Notes under the pieces: model-generated
What the model was told of the DNA's origin: nothing
Databases searched by the model: none
Seen by the model: the letters and a program-made list of their open reading frames with translations, nothing else
Translations under genes and position numbers: made by a program
NCBI GenBank assembly: GCA_965247395.1
Contig: OZ252012.1
Location: 1,178,001-1,242,000, forward strand
Reading direction: 5' to 3'
Length of the DNA stretch: 64,000 bases
From: CAYRJD01 sp965247395
GTDB lineage: Bacteria; Actinomycetota; Acidimicrobiia; Acidimicrobiales; Poriferisodalaceae
Part shown: one piece after another, positions 36,715-45,041 of the stretch
Layout of the letters: each line of letters starts with the position of its first letter
Numbering within the stretch: position 1 is the stretch's first letter

Positions 36715-37800
36715 CTAACCCCTAGCGGCTGGCGACAGTTGCCGTGCTGCCTCTAAAGGATCAATGTCGCCGAAGCCCATCACCGAGATAGCCGAGGTGG
36801 TCACCCCGTTGGCGTGGTAGCGGTCTATGTGCTCACGACACGCCTCGGGCGATCCGTGCACCAGCAACTCATCCACCAGATCATCATCGATGGTCTCTAG
36901 CGCGGCTTTGCGGTCGCCATCATTCCAGTGCTCCCACATCGCTCCTAGCCGCTCGCCTCGGCCTAGCCAGCGATGAAAGTCCGCATACACCGGAACATTT
37001 AGGTATGCCGCGATGGCTCGTCTGAACCCGGCTCGCACCGTGTCGGCATCCGGGTTTGGGCACACGAAGATGCGCGCCACTAGTTCCTTGGGTTCAGCGG
37101 ATTCGCTAGATGCACCTGGTGCGTCCGCTTTGCCAGTTGCGCCAGCTTTACCGGCCGCTTTACCTGCCGATGCAATGCCGTCTACGTATGGCTTCACGGT
37201 CAGCACGTCCTCAGCAGAGAGCCAGTTGATAATCGCTCCGTCGCCCTCTCGCCCAGCTAGGCGCAGCATCCCTTCACGCAGCGCAGCAATGAGAATCTTC
37301 GGCTGCACTTCGGGCACTCGCCGCAGGGTGAATCCGTTTACCTCAAACGTGTCGTATTTGTGAGTGATCTTTTCGCCGGTGAGAGCCTGACGCAAGAAGC
37401 GTGTCATGTCGCGGGTTCGCCGGTATGGCTCGGTGAAGGGGATGCCGTTCCAGCGCTCAACAATCACGTTGGACGATGCGCCTATACCCATCACGAAACG
37501 GCCGGGCGCTGCTTCGCACAGCGACGCAACCTGTTGGGCCATCACCGCTGGGCCACGAGTAAACGCCGGGATGATAGCGACACCGAGGCGTACATCCGGC
37601 ACCCATTGCGAGGCCAAGATCAGCGGCGTGAAGCCGTCAGTGCCTTCGGCCTCGGAGCTCCAGAAGTCGGTATAGCCGAGGTCGGCTAGCTCTCGATAGG
37701 TGTCAGCCTGGGTGTGCAGAGGGCTGTCAAAAGGGATGGTCAAGCCATGTCGGTATTGCTGTTGAGGGTTGGTCGCCACGGCGCCTGACAATAGCGGCAC
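36715..37800 (-). CDS. LLM-class (F420-type) oxidoreductase
   Basis: Luciferase-like enzyme, 361 residues. Family segments: LADLGYTDFWSSEAEGTDGF, EAAPGRFVMGIGASSNVIVE and QPKILIAALREGMLRLAGREGDG. Relative to the paralogue at 18761 it has an Ala/Gly/Lys insert (residues about 210-235) made of GKAAGKAGATGKA-type repeats. The start is GTG; F420 is the likely cofactor, the substrate unknown. Confidence 0.87.
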   Translation of the reverse strand: MPLLSGAVATNPQQQYRHGLTIPFDSPLHTQADTYRELADLGYTDFWSSEAEGTDGFTPLILASQWVPDVRLGVAIIPAFTRGPAVMAQQVASLCEAAPGRFVMGIGASSNVIVERWNGIPFTEPYRRTRDMTRFLRQALTGEKITHKYDTFEVNGFTLRRVPEVQPKILIAALREGMLRLAGREGDGAIINWLSAEDVLTVKPYVDGIASAGKAAGKAGATGKADAPGASSESAEPKELVARIFVCPNPDADTVRAGFRRAIAAYLNVPVYADFHRWLGRGERLGAMWEHWNDGDRKAALETIDDDLVDELLVHGSPEACREHIDRYHANGVTTSAISVMGFGDIDPLEAARQLSPAARG

Positions 37801-37951
37801 ACGTTCATGCGTTTGGTGCTGGCGGTTGCTCTGTCGTCGTCCAGAAGCCGTTTAGGGGCTACTCGGGGATTGCGAGGGGGATGCTCAGAAGGTTTCTTAG
37901 AAACAACAAATCCGGCTAAAACCCTTATACAACAGGGGCTACAGCGGCAAT

Positions 37952-37977
37952 GTCACACCCTGATACCACAATGTGAC
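37952..37977. promoter_or_regulatory. GTCACA/TGTGAC inverted repeat
   Basis: GTCACA at 37952-37957 and its complement TGTGAC at 37972-37977, 14 bases apart, immediately before and abutting the ATG at 37979. The left arm shares ATGTCACACCCT with the res upstream region. Suits a dimeric regulator, not shown. Confidence 0.35.
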
Positions 37978-37978
37978 T

Positions 37979-38293
37979 ATGCAATCCCAACCGGTGCAAT
38001 CCCAACTCGTGCAATCACAACTGGCTTTCGCACTTGATGAGAACTACGACGAGAGCTATGGCGAGAACGCTGGCGAAAGGCTAGATACACGCGAGAGGCT
38101 GAGCGCTCGTGAAGGGCTGTCTGAGGGACTATCTGTTCGCAGGGCGCGAAGCCGCCGGTTGGGGAATTTCAGCGTGTTGAGCCAACGGACTTGCCGGATC
38201 GGTCGCCAAGGTGTGGCAAGAGCTCGGGCGAAACTGGCTGAACTACCAACCAACCCGGATATTGATCTTGATCCTTGGCGAGGCGCCGCCTAG
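37979..38293 (+). CDS. Small protein, unknown, repeat-rich N terminus
   Basis: About 104 residues. The first part is Gln/Ser repeats (QSQPVQSQLVQSQ) coded by 15-bp repeats. Then comes an acidic-basic middle with RERLSAREGLSEGLS, and a basic C-terminal half with RRARSRRLG and VARARAKLAELP. It could be a nucleic-acid-binding peptide, but no family is recognised. No Shine-Dalgarno. Real-gene status is uncertain. Confidence 0.45.
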   Translation: MQSQPVQSQLVQSQLAFALDENYDESYGENAGERLDTRERLSAREGLSEGLSVRRARSRRLGNFSVLSQRTCRIGRQGVARARAKLAELPTNPDIDLDPWRGAA

Positions 38294-38415
38294 TAGGGAG
38301 TCGCTTTACACGCCACGGTCGACAATAAATCAATAATCAATAAATGCAGGCTGCAGCCACTTTTTGGCGTGGCAGTGTTGAGCTGCATGGCTGAACGCAC
38401 TGTTGAAACGCGCTG

Positions 38416-39039
38416 TTGATGTTGGCCGGGACTTTCTGGGCCAGTGCTTTGAAGGCCAGTGCCTTGTTGCCAGCGGTTTTGCTGACCAGTGGTTTGCTAG
38501 CAGCGGTTCTGCTGCTTAGCGCTGGGTGCGGAGGTACGAAATCGGGCGGCGTGAGCGATCGCAACCCCAATGTGAGCACCCACAGCACTGGCATAGATCA
38601 AGCATTTGAAGCGAATGCGATTGTCACACGAGTGATCGACGGCGACACGATCGAAGCCGACATTGGTGGAAACCGAATACTGGTGCGCTTCATAGGTATT
38701 GACACACCCGAGAAAATCGGCGGTTATCTCCCCGCCGAGTGCTTCGGCGATGCCGCCTCAGTCCGCACGGGCAAACTGATCCCTGCCGGCACCGCTCTTT
38801 ACCTAGAGCGTGATATAGAGCTTTACGACCGTTACGACCGCTTGCTGGCGTATGTATACCGCGCCACCGACGGGCTGTTTGTCAATCAAGAACTAGCTCT
38901 GAGCGGTTATGCCGATTCGCTGAATTTTGAACCAAATTCACGGCACGCAAACATGTTCAAAGAAGCCGTAGCCACTGCCCAGCGTGCTGATCTAGGTCTC
39001 TGGGGCGAATGCGGCAGTGCCGACGTAAAGCTCGGATAG
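38416..39039 (+). CDS. Secreted thermonuclease-like lipoprotein
   Basis: Staphylococcal-nuclease-fold protein, 207 residues, with a lipoprotein-type signal (VLLLSAGC). The nuclease motif VTRVIDGDTIEADIGGNRIL is followed by VRFIGIDTPEKIG, so the Asp, Arg, Asp and Glu of the calcium/catalytic site are in place. A second conserved Arg is probably in DRYDRLLAYVY. Likely cell-envelope or extracellular Ca-dependent nuclease. The signal region is coded by imperfect repeats (CCAGTGCTTTG-like). Confidence 0.88.
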   Translation: MMLAGTFWASALKASALLPAVLLTSGLLAAVLLLSAGCGGTKSGGVSDRNPNVSTHSTGIDQAFEANAIVTRVIDGDTIEADIGGNRILVRFIGIDTPEKIGGYLPAECFGDAASVRTGKLIPAGTALYLERDIELYDRYDRLLAYVYRATDGLFVNQELALSGYADSLNFEPNSRHANMFKEAVATAQRADLGLWGECGSADVKLG

Positions 39040-39103
39040 GCGGATAGGCACGCAAAACGTGAGCCACTGGCACTGAACGCCAGCTGCGCCGAGTTGGTGG
39101 GGC

Positions 39104-39502
39104 CTAACTCACCGTCTCGCTTCGAGGCTCAACGATATTTCTGTCGATCTTTGAGTCAAGGGTGTCGATCCTCACGTCGAGACGAGCACCAAGAGCATCA
39201 ATCTTCGTATCGAGACGAGCACCAAGAGCATCAATCTTTATATCAAGACGAGCACCAAGAGCATCGACCTTTGCATCAAGGTGATCAAATCTCACATCAA
39301 CACGCTCAAATCTCTCGTCAACACGATCAAACTTCGCATCAATGCGATCAAACCTCTCGTCAAGGCGATCAAACTTCGCGTCAAGGCGAGCATCCTGAAC
39401 TGCAAACCTCTTGTGCATTGCAGAATTGGATCTGATGAGAAAGCCCGCAATCGCGAGTGCAGTCACAAGCGTTGTGATGAACTGAATGTTCATTGTTGAC
39501 AT
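39104..39502 (-). CDS. Membrane-anchored coiled-coil protein, copy 1
   Basis: About 132 residues. A single membrane helix (FITTLVTALAIAGFLI) is followed by a continuous coil: heptads of the LDAKFDRLDERFDR type, then 11-residue repeats of the DALGARLDTKI type. ATG 39502 follows AAAGGAAG by 9 bases. Its first 44 residues, plus about 105 bases upstream, are nearly identical to the next gene, while the coils diverge. Unknown function. The antisense strand is open through the repeats but is clearly a shadow. Confidence 0.8.
   Translation of the reverse strand: MSTMNIQFITTLVTALAIAGFLIRSNSAMHKRFAVQDARLDAKFDRLDERFDRIDAKFDRVDERFERVDVRFDHLDAKVDALGARLDIKIDALGARLDTKIDALGARLDVRIDTLDSKIDRNIVEPRSETVS
39173..39271 (-). 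repeat. Three 33-bp tandem repeats
   Basis: Units 39173-39205, 39206-39238 and 39239-39271, each coding for eleven residues of coiled coil (hendecads). A few base differences between units. Confidence 0.9.
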
Positions 39503-39616
39503 ATTAGCCAACTTCCTTTAATACGAAATTGAGGGGGTGGCTCGCAACAGCCTCCGAGATACGCGTGTTACACGAGTTCTAGCACCGCAACACCAAAACG
39601 CAAGCGGAAATTTGTG
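39369..39616 (-). repeat. 248-bp direct repeat, copy 1
   Basis: About 99 percent identical by hand alignment (three mismatches) to 39855-40102, offset exactly 486 bases with no indel. It covers the upstream region, ribosome-binding site, membrane helix and first coil residues of the coiled-coil gene. Confidence 0.95.
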
Positions 39617-39676
39617 CCGCGCTGAGCGAGCTAGCGCTGCTAAGCGCCAGAGACGCGCCTAGTTAGTGATAAGGCC

Positions 39677-39988
39677 CTAGATGGCTCTTACAGCTTGGAG
39701 AGCAACGACGCCTTGCTCTACTACTCGTAGGCGGCTGTCCATCTCATCAAAGCGCCTTTCAAGCCCTTCGAAACGCCGTTCAATCCCATCAAAGCGGCCA
39801 GACAGCTCTGTGCGTAAAGATTGGAGCGAACCCACCATCTCACTTCGAAGCGCCTCAAACTTCGCATCAAGGCGAGCATCCTGAACTGCAAACCTCTTGT
39901 GCATTGCAGAATTGGATCTGATGAGAAAGCCCGCAATCGCGAGTGCAGTCACAAGCGTTGTGATGAACTGAATGTTCATTGTTGACAT
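39677..39988 (-). CDS. Membrane-anchored coiled-coil protein, copy 2
   Basis: About 103 residues; same N-terminal cassette as copy 1 (membrane helix then MHKRFAVQDARLDAKF). Then a different coil with SMVGSLQSLRTELSGRF-like and ERRFEGLERRFDEMDSRL heptads and a hydrophobic end VVEQGVVALQAV. Its upstream region is part of the second 248-bp repeat, so both genes should be driven by the same signals. Unknown function. Confidence 0.8.
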   Translation of the reverse strand: MSTMNIQFITTLVTALAIAGFLIRSNSAMHKRFAVQDARLDAKFEALRSEMVGSLQSLRTELSGRFDGIERRFEGLERRFDEMDSRLRVVEQGVVALQAVRAI

Positions 39989-40102
39989 ATTAGCCAACTT
40001 CCTTTAATTAGAAATTGAGGGGGTGGCTCGCAACAGCCTCCGAGATACGCGTGTTACACGAGTTCTAGCACCGCAACACCAAAACGCAAGCGGAAATTTG
40101 TG
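39855..40102 (-). repeat. 248-bp direct repeat, copy 2
   Basis: Partner of 39369-39616. Mismatches at 39866 and at two adjacent bases next to the ribosome-binding site (TAATTAG against TAATACG on the plus strand). Sharp ends: identity stops at 39855 inside the gene and at 40102 upstream. Confidence 0.95.
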
Positions 40103-40143
40103 ACAATGATTTAAGGGCGAGGACTCAGGGCGAACTAACGCGA

Positions 40144-40524
40144 CTAAGCGCTCGAGGCGCCTTGCCAGGCTGGCAACACATCAAACCAGAGCGTCATGTC
40201 GCCAGAGGCTTTCAGATTGCCCGCCATGTACTGCTCAACCGGATCGGCCTCACCAGCGAACAGGGCCTGCGCTAGCTCATAGGTTGCTTCCAGCGTCAGC
40301 TCGGCATCCTTGTTCGCACCCAAAGAGACCGTCGCCACCTTGCCCTTTGTCAGCTTCAACGCTGCGTGTGTCTTGCCCTTGGTTTGACCACCCGGCCCGC
40401 CTGAAACGCTCAGCGTCAAGGTGCCCGACAAGCTCTTCGGCAAATCCCCGAACGGTCGCGCGTCCTTGCTGGACAAGCCCTGAAGATATTCCTCAGTCAG
40501 AAATTCAGGATCGGAGTCCGGCAA
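40144..40524 (-). CDS. SCP2 sterol-transfer-domain protein
   Basis: About 126 residues of SCP2-like fold: SLSGTLTLSVSGG, VATVSLGANKDAELTLEATYE and AGNLKASGDMTLW, which is the family's pattern for lipid-binding helpers. I choose TTG 40524, giving PDSDPEFLTEEYLQ, because GAGG lies 9 bases upstream. It overlaps the mca stop by 20 bases, so it is the second gene of a coupled pair. The frame is open back to 40584. Confidence 0.8.
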   Translation of the reverse strand: MPDSDPEFLTEEYLQGLSSKDARPFGDLPKSLSGTLTLSVSGGPGGQTKGKTHAALKLTKGKVATVSLGANKDAELTLEATYELAQALFAGEADPVEQYMAGNLKASGDMTLWFDVLPAWQGASSA

Positions 40525-41410
40525 AAAGATCGTCCTCAACGGGTTTGGCTGGAATACGCGACTTAATAAGGGCGTACTCCTCATAGGGATAAATCGCGTC
40601 CATCACGTCGTCGGGCAATCCAAACCAAAACGGCGACTTCGGATCAACCTGTGTGGCATGCGCCAGCAAGCTCTTGCGACGGACAGCGTTATCTACTGGC
40701 ACCTTCGCATGAATCACGTCTTGAATGCGGTCGATGTTTTTTAGCCACTTCTTGTCAAACGGCGACTCAAGCTCGTGATCCAAAAACGCCTGATGCATAT
40801 CAAGCATGCGCTTCTTTGACCAGATAGGCGCATACAACTTGACCGGCTCAAAAGCAGGACCAAGTTCCGGTCGCCATTTGGCGTCACCCGCCCTCTCAAA
40901 CGCAAGCAGGCATATCTCCGTTACCCGCAAATGATCGGGATGCGGATAATGCTTTTGCACCAACGGATAAGTGAGTATCACCTCCGGGCACACTCGCCGA
41001 ATCACCTCCACCAGCCGTCCGACCGCCTCTTCAAGATCGGCGTTAGCAAACGCTTCAGGGTGTTCATTGTGATCGCTGTCAGGCATACCTGAGTCTCTGT
41101 AGCCCAGCATTACCACCTCGTCATAGCCAATCACCGACGCTGCTACATCCAACTCTGAGCGACGCACTTCGGCCAGATTCTCAACTACCTCGGGCCGATC
41201 CATTGACGGATTAAGGATGTCTCCGGCTTCACCACCAGTGCTGCAAACCAGCGTGGTTCGGATGCCCTCATCCGCGTAGCGGCGAATGGTGCCGGCACCT
41301 TTGGAGGCCTCATCGTCGGGATGCGCGTGAACCGCAAGAATCGACAACTGTTTGGACGACTGTGCAGGTGATTTGGCAAATGACATCTGCGTAGATGGTA
41401 TTTGGCTCAC
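40505..41410 (-). CDS. mca: Mycothiol S-conjugate amidase (PIG-L family)
   Basis: Zn amidase that cleaves mycothiol S-conjugates to release mercapturates, a detoxification step. HPDDEASKGAGTIRRYADEG is the Mca variant of the PIG-L motif, HPDDE at residues 30-34. The third zinc His is in HYPHPDHLRV. CSTGGEAGDILNP is also characteristic. MshB, the deacetylase of mycothiol synthesis, is a close relative, but the SKGAG segment favours Mca. Supports a mycothiol-producing host, as do 21557 and 53749. Confidence 0.9.
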   Translation of the reverse strand: MSQIPSTQMSFAKSPAQSSKQLSILAVHAHPDDEASKGAGTIRRYADEGIRTTLVCSTGGEAGDILNPSMDRPEVVENLAEVRRSELDVAASVIGYDEVVMLGYRDSGMPDSDHNEHPEAFANADLEEAVGRLVEVIRRVCPEVILTYPLVQKHYPHPDHLRVTEICLLAFERAGDAKWRPELGPAFEPVKLYAPIWSKKRMLDMHQAFLDHELESPFDKKWLKNIDRIQDVIHAKVPVDNAVRRKSLLAHATQVDPKSPFWFGLPDDVMDAIYPYEEYALIKSRIPAKPVEDDLFAGLRS

Positions 41411-41482
41411 GCTACCAACAGTTCCGCCATAAGCCGGGTGCCAAATCGGTCAAGAATCGGAGGGTTTGTCCACTGGTTAGGG

Positions 41483-42730
41483 CTAGGCCGCGGTATCAGT
41501 CGGTATGAGCTCCAGGTGGCCGGTTTCTTCATCCACATCCACGTCATACCCAAGCAGGGCTGCAAACCTGGCTCGCCCCTCCTCCGGGCCCGAAGCCAAC
41601 AGCTCATCACCCACTCGCAGCGTGACGGCTTTGCGAGGGTTGTACATAAAGCTGTTGGCGCGGTGAATAGCTAACACGTTGTAACCAGGATCGGCCGAAA
41701 AGCCGAGTGACCCCAAGGTGGTGTTGTCAGCAGCCGAACCTGGCGCCACCGGTATCTGCACAACGACATCACTGGTGTCGCCTAACGCCAGCGCCAACAC
41801 CGGATGCAGATCTTCGGATGCCAGCACAAGCGACGCCATCTTCAACGCCTGGTCGCCGATGTCTTCGGCTGCCTCTGCCACATGCAGCAGACCTCGCAAA
41901 CCGGCAGGATCAACATTGTCCGCAGCTGCTCGCAGAACCCACGTTTGCATTGACGCTTTCATGGCGTCAAGCTGGCCTTGCAGCGATCGAACAGCACGCG
42001 CCGGAGAGCTGTCTTGTAGCACCAGTGCGGAATAAGCCAAACCAACGGCTGCTTCCGAAAGATTTTTCATCTCCACCAGGGTTGCCACAGCACGATCTAG
42101 GTCTGTTATCGGTTGTGCGGTGTCGGGCTCGCTATCAGGCGAAGGCGGCTGCCAGACCGGTGCAGCCGCAAGCTCGCGCAACCGCACGATGCCGGCGGGA
42201 TCGCCTCGCATAAACAACACATCGCCCGGCTCAACAATGGTGTCACCGCCGATATCGGTGTTCCAGTGCCGGCCACGCTGCACCGCCACCACACGCATAC
42301 CAACCGCCACGGGCAGCTCTAAGCCAGCCAGCGGTCGGTTAGCTAGATGGCTACCTTCGGCCACTACTAGCCGGTGCGAAACTTCGGCTGCCTTGGCCAG
42401 ATCCACCAGCAGCGCACGAGGAATTCCTAGCTGACGGGTAACGATCTTGGCGATGTCTGCGGCCGCATTGCCGACGCGCTCAATGGAGGAGATCACCTGC
42501 AGCACCGAGCTCATGCCGTCTACCTCACGAGGATGGCGTACGGCCAACAAGGCCAGCGAACGCATCTCGTGCACCAGGTCTGACATGTCCTGCTCAAGGC
42601 CAAGCACGGCCTCGGCCATGCCGTCATCGGCGAAATACAGAGCGGCGTATGCCAAATCAACCATCAACTCCGAGCCGTCTTTGGCCTCGGAGAGCATGGC
42701 TTTCAGGTTCCTTGGTTTGTCATCCATCAA
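41483..42730 (-). CDS. PhoU/TrkA_C-domain regulator paired with MgtE
   Basis: 415 residues with two PhoU-like helical segments (LKAMLSEAKDGSELMVDLAYAA shown in part, and a second LSEAAVGLAYSALVLQD), each followed by a TrkA_C-type domain: VAVGMRVVAVQRG with EPGDVLFMRGDP, and RVGDELLASGPEEG. RCK/TrkA_C domains bind ligands that gate cation transport. It lies in the same orientation just downstream of the SLC41-type MgtE gene, so it probably regulates that transporter. Confidence 0.85.
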   Translation of the reverse strand: MMDDKPRNLKAMLSEAKDGSELMVDLAYAALYFADDGMAEAVLGLEQDMSDLVHEMRSLALLAVRHPREVDGMSSVLQVISSIERVGNAAADIAKIVTRQLGIPRALLVDLAKAAEVSHRLVVAEGSHLANRPLAGLELPVAVGMRVVAVQRGRHWNTDIGGDTIVEPGDVLFMRGDPAGIVRLRELAAAPVWQPPSPDSEPDTAQPITDLDRAVATLVEMKNLSEAAVGLAYSALVLQDSSPARAVRSLQGQLDAMKASMQTWVLRAAADNVDPAGLRGLLHVAEAAEDIGDQALKMASLVLASEDLHPVLALALGDTSDVVVQIPVAPGSAADNTTLGSLGFSADPGYNVLAIHRANSFMYNPRKAVTLRVGDELLASGPEEGRARFAALLGYDVDVDEETGHLELIPTDTAA

Positions 42731-42806
42731 AGCAACCGCCTAAAGCGTAGACCGCAAGACTGCCCGCACGGGCGAAACCGCTGAAGCACACAACAACTCA
42801 TCCAGC

Positions 42807-44072
42807 TCACGACAGACCCATCCAGCCCACCGCTAATACCAGCGACGCCGCTCCGCCTAGATCAACGGTGCTGGTCACCAGCGGAATGCCCAACGTGTCC
42901 GGATCGATGCCGACTCGGTTAGCTACAGCAGTGCCGTAGTAGGCAATCGCGGCGGCTAGCACCGTGGCAAGCATCCCACCGATCATCGAAACCGCTACCG
43001 CCCGCAGCAACCCGGGCGAAGAAAAATTCAGCGCTAGCGCAGCCAGGTGCGCCAGGATCCCGTTGAAAGCAAACACCGGTACCGCCAACGCAAAACCAAA
43101 CAACAGGTCTCGACGAGCGCTGCGAGATGGAAATGCCGACGGCTCAATCACGCCAAGGTGAAACTTGGTCGAAAGCCGACTTGACAAGATGCCGCCGATG
43201 GCGCCTGCGGTCGCCAGACAGGCCGGCACTAGTACCAGCACCGCCTTGTAGTTAGTGAAGGCCTCAAGCCGATGCTCTATCACCACACCTGCCACCACCA
43301 AAATAACGCCGGTCAGGCTCAGCACCGGCAGCGAGTCGCGCAAGATGTTGCGAAGAATGTCCTGTCCGCGCCACCAGGCGTAGGCCAGGGTGACAGCACC
43401 GAAAACCACCGCCACGACCGCTATCACCGGAGTGATCACCCTCAGGCTCACCAATGCTCCGGCCATAAACAACGCCGGGAGCGTTACAAAATCTCCAACG
43501 GTGGAGATGAGAGGTGCGCTGACGTTGTCAAGGTCCCAGCCGTAACGGGTGGTGCCGGAGGCCAACCCAAGCGTTGCCAGCAACACCACCACGGAGGCCA
43601 GCACCGCACCGACCGTTGACACCACCACCAGATCGGCCAAGCTGATTGTGGATGTCAGCCCGAAGATTGGAGCCAACACCTTTGTGATTACGCCCAACAA
43701 CACCGCAGTTGCCAGCGTCAGCACCGCTACTGCAGCGATGTTTTGCCCTACGACGGTGTCGGACCGCACGGTCGGCCTATAGGTGCCTGCGTGAATGGTG
43801 GTAGCCAGCCGGCTGCCGAGAGCTCCAAAAATGTTGCCACGCATACCGATCGCCGCTGGCACCAACACCAGCAAGCCGGGCAGCCGTTCAAGAGTGTCAG
43901 TGAGGGCTGCTAGCAACACGCCAGCGGCGGTAGCTGCGATGCTGCTTAGCACCAATGCGGCGAGACTTTCGCGCGTGCCGGTTAGGTCTTGGCCAAACAG
44001 GTTTGCTCTAAAGCGGCGCCTTGCGCGTTCTCCCGTTAGGCGCCGCCACTTCATCGCCTCTAAGAGTGGCAC
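42807..44072 (-). CDS. MgtE/SLC41-type divalent cation transporter
   Basis: Membrane protein of 421 residues with two MgtE-type permease halves. The half-signatures are LVLVPAAIGMRGNIFGALGS and LVLVPACLATAGAIGGILSS. It lacks the cytoplasmic N and CBS domains of classic MgtE, so it is closer to the tandem SLC41 form. Sensing is likely delegated to the neighbouring PhoU/TrkA_C protein. Mg2+ is the likely cargo, inferred from family. Confidence 0.87.
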   Translation of the reverse strand: MPLLEAMKWRRLTGERARRRFRANLFGQDLTGTRESLAALVLSSIAATAAGVLLAALTDTLERLPGLLVLVPAAIGMRGNIFGALGSRLATTIHAGTYRPTVRSDTVVGQNIAAVAVLTLATAVLLGVITKVLAPIFGLTSTISLADLVVVSTVGAVLASVVVLLATLGLASGTTRYGWDLDNVSAPLISTVGDFVTLPALFMAGALVSLRVITPVIAVVAVVFGAVTLAYAWWRGQDILRNILRDSLPVLSLTGVILVVAGVVIEHRLEAFTNYKAVLVLVPACLATAGAIGGILSSRLSTKFHLGVIEPSAFPSRSARRDLLFGFALAVPVFAFNGILAHLAALALNFSSPGLLRAVAVSMIGGMLATVLAAAIAYYGTAVANRVGIDPDTLGIPLVTSTVDLGGAASLVLAVGWMGLS

Positions 44073-44128
44073 CCACGCTGGCTGTGATGTTGCTTAAGCG
44101 AACTTAGACAAAGATGGTTTTGAGCCGA

Positions 44129-44836
44129 TCAGCCTGCGTCGGAACTGGCATTGGGATCTGTTTCAACGTCGGCGGCTACATCATCAAGCAACTGCGTGGC
44201 CAGGAGGATAAACGAGCTCATCGTGATTGAGCCTGGCAAACGCGCCGCAATGGTGCCGTCCGCGCCAACAAGCACCAAAAACGGCACAGACTGAACCCCG
44301 AATACCTCAGCCACTGCGCTACCGCGGGTATCAGGAATCACTGGCTGGCTCCAGCCCTCACGCCTAAACCATGCGTCGGGTGGATGGTTGCCGCGGGTTC
44401 TGTCTTCAAAAGTGGAGATGGCTACAAAGTCGACACCCTCCGGCAATGGGGTTTGCTCTAGCCCGGCCACCACCTGAGGAACCAAAGACTGGCAGTGCGG
44501 GCACCAATGAGCGTAAAAGCCGATGATCACCGGTCGGCCAGCCTGGGTTGAATCAAACGTTGAAACCTGCTCACCGGTGAGCAGGTCTGTGCCAGTTACG
44601 GTCGGCGCCAACGAACCGACCGCAGGGTCTGCGGTGGTGCTGTCAAAAACGGACAGAGCCGCACCTGAGATACCTGTTGGTGTCTCGCTGAGCGTGGGGG
44701 TGGTCTGTGAACCGTCAGCCGAACCGCCGCAGGCTGCTGCGACTAACGCAAAAACCAGCACGGTCGCAAGAACTATCGGCGGCCTTGCTTTTTTTGTGAC
44801 CTGTGTTTTTGTGACCTGTGTTATGGAAGGCACCAA
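44129..44836 (-). CDS. TlpA-like thioredoxin-fold lipoprotein
   Basis: Extracytoplasmic thiol-disulfide protein: signal with lipobox LVAAAC, then a thioredoxin fold with redox site WCPHC in FYAHWCPHCQSL and the cis-Pro segment VQSVPFLVLVG. 235 residues. It probably reduces or isomerises disulfides outside the membrane. The N-terminal coding region has two VTKTQVTK repeats from an 18-bp duplication near 44800-44825. Confidence 0.88.
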   Translation of the reverse strand: MVPSITQVTKTQVTKKARPPIVLATVLVFALVAAACGGSADGSQTTPTLSETPTGISGAALSVFDSTTADPAVGSLAPTVTGTDLLTGEQVSTFDSTQAGRPVIIGFYAHWCPHCQSLVPQVVAGLEQTPLPEGVDFVAISTFEDRTRGNHPPDAWFRREGWSQPVIPDTRGSAVAEVFGVQSVPFLVLVGADGTIAARLPGSITMSSFILLATQLLDDVAADVETDPNASSDAG

Positions 44837-45041
44837 TTCTCCTCGGCCCAGCTAATTTCCCTGGCCCTAGTCAATTTCCTTGAACCAATCAATCGCAAAG
44901 CATAAGACTGCCATACCCGTCACGGATGTCACTAGTGCTTTTTATCGCAATCGAACCAATCAATGCCTTTTATCGCAACCGAAACGATCGCTCTAGTGTG
45001 CTTTTTTCGCAACCGATCCAATCACTGGCAGACTGCGCGGT
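44837..45041. other. Divergent spacer with repeats
   Basis: About 200 bases between divergent genes. It carries three related units with CGCAA[T/C]CGA[A/T]CCAATCA and CTTTTATCGCAA near 44938-45030. Promoters expected, not assigned. Confidence 0.4.

Noticed and set aside
39094..39499. Plus-strand frames opposite the coiled-coil gene
   Set aside because: Products such as repeated DEHQEHQS are the mirror of the 33-bp repeats.
39369..40102. Insertion sequence or integron cassette for the 248-bp repeats
   Set aside because: No transposase, no terminal inverted repeats and no target-site duplication seen. The repeats are better read as gene duplication with conversion.
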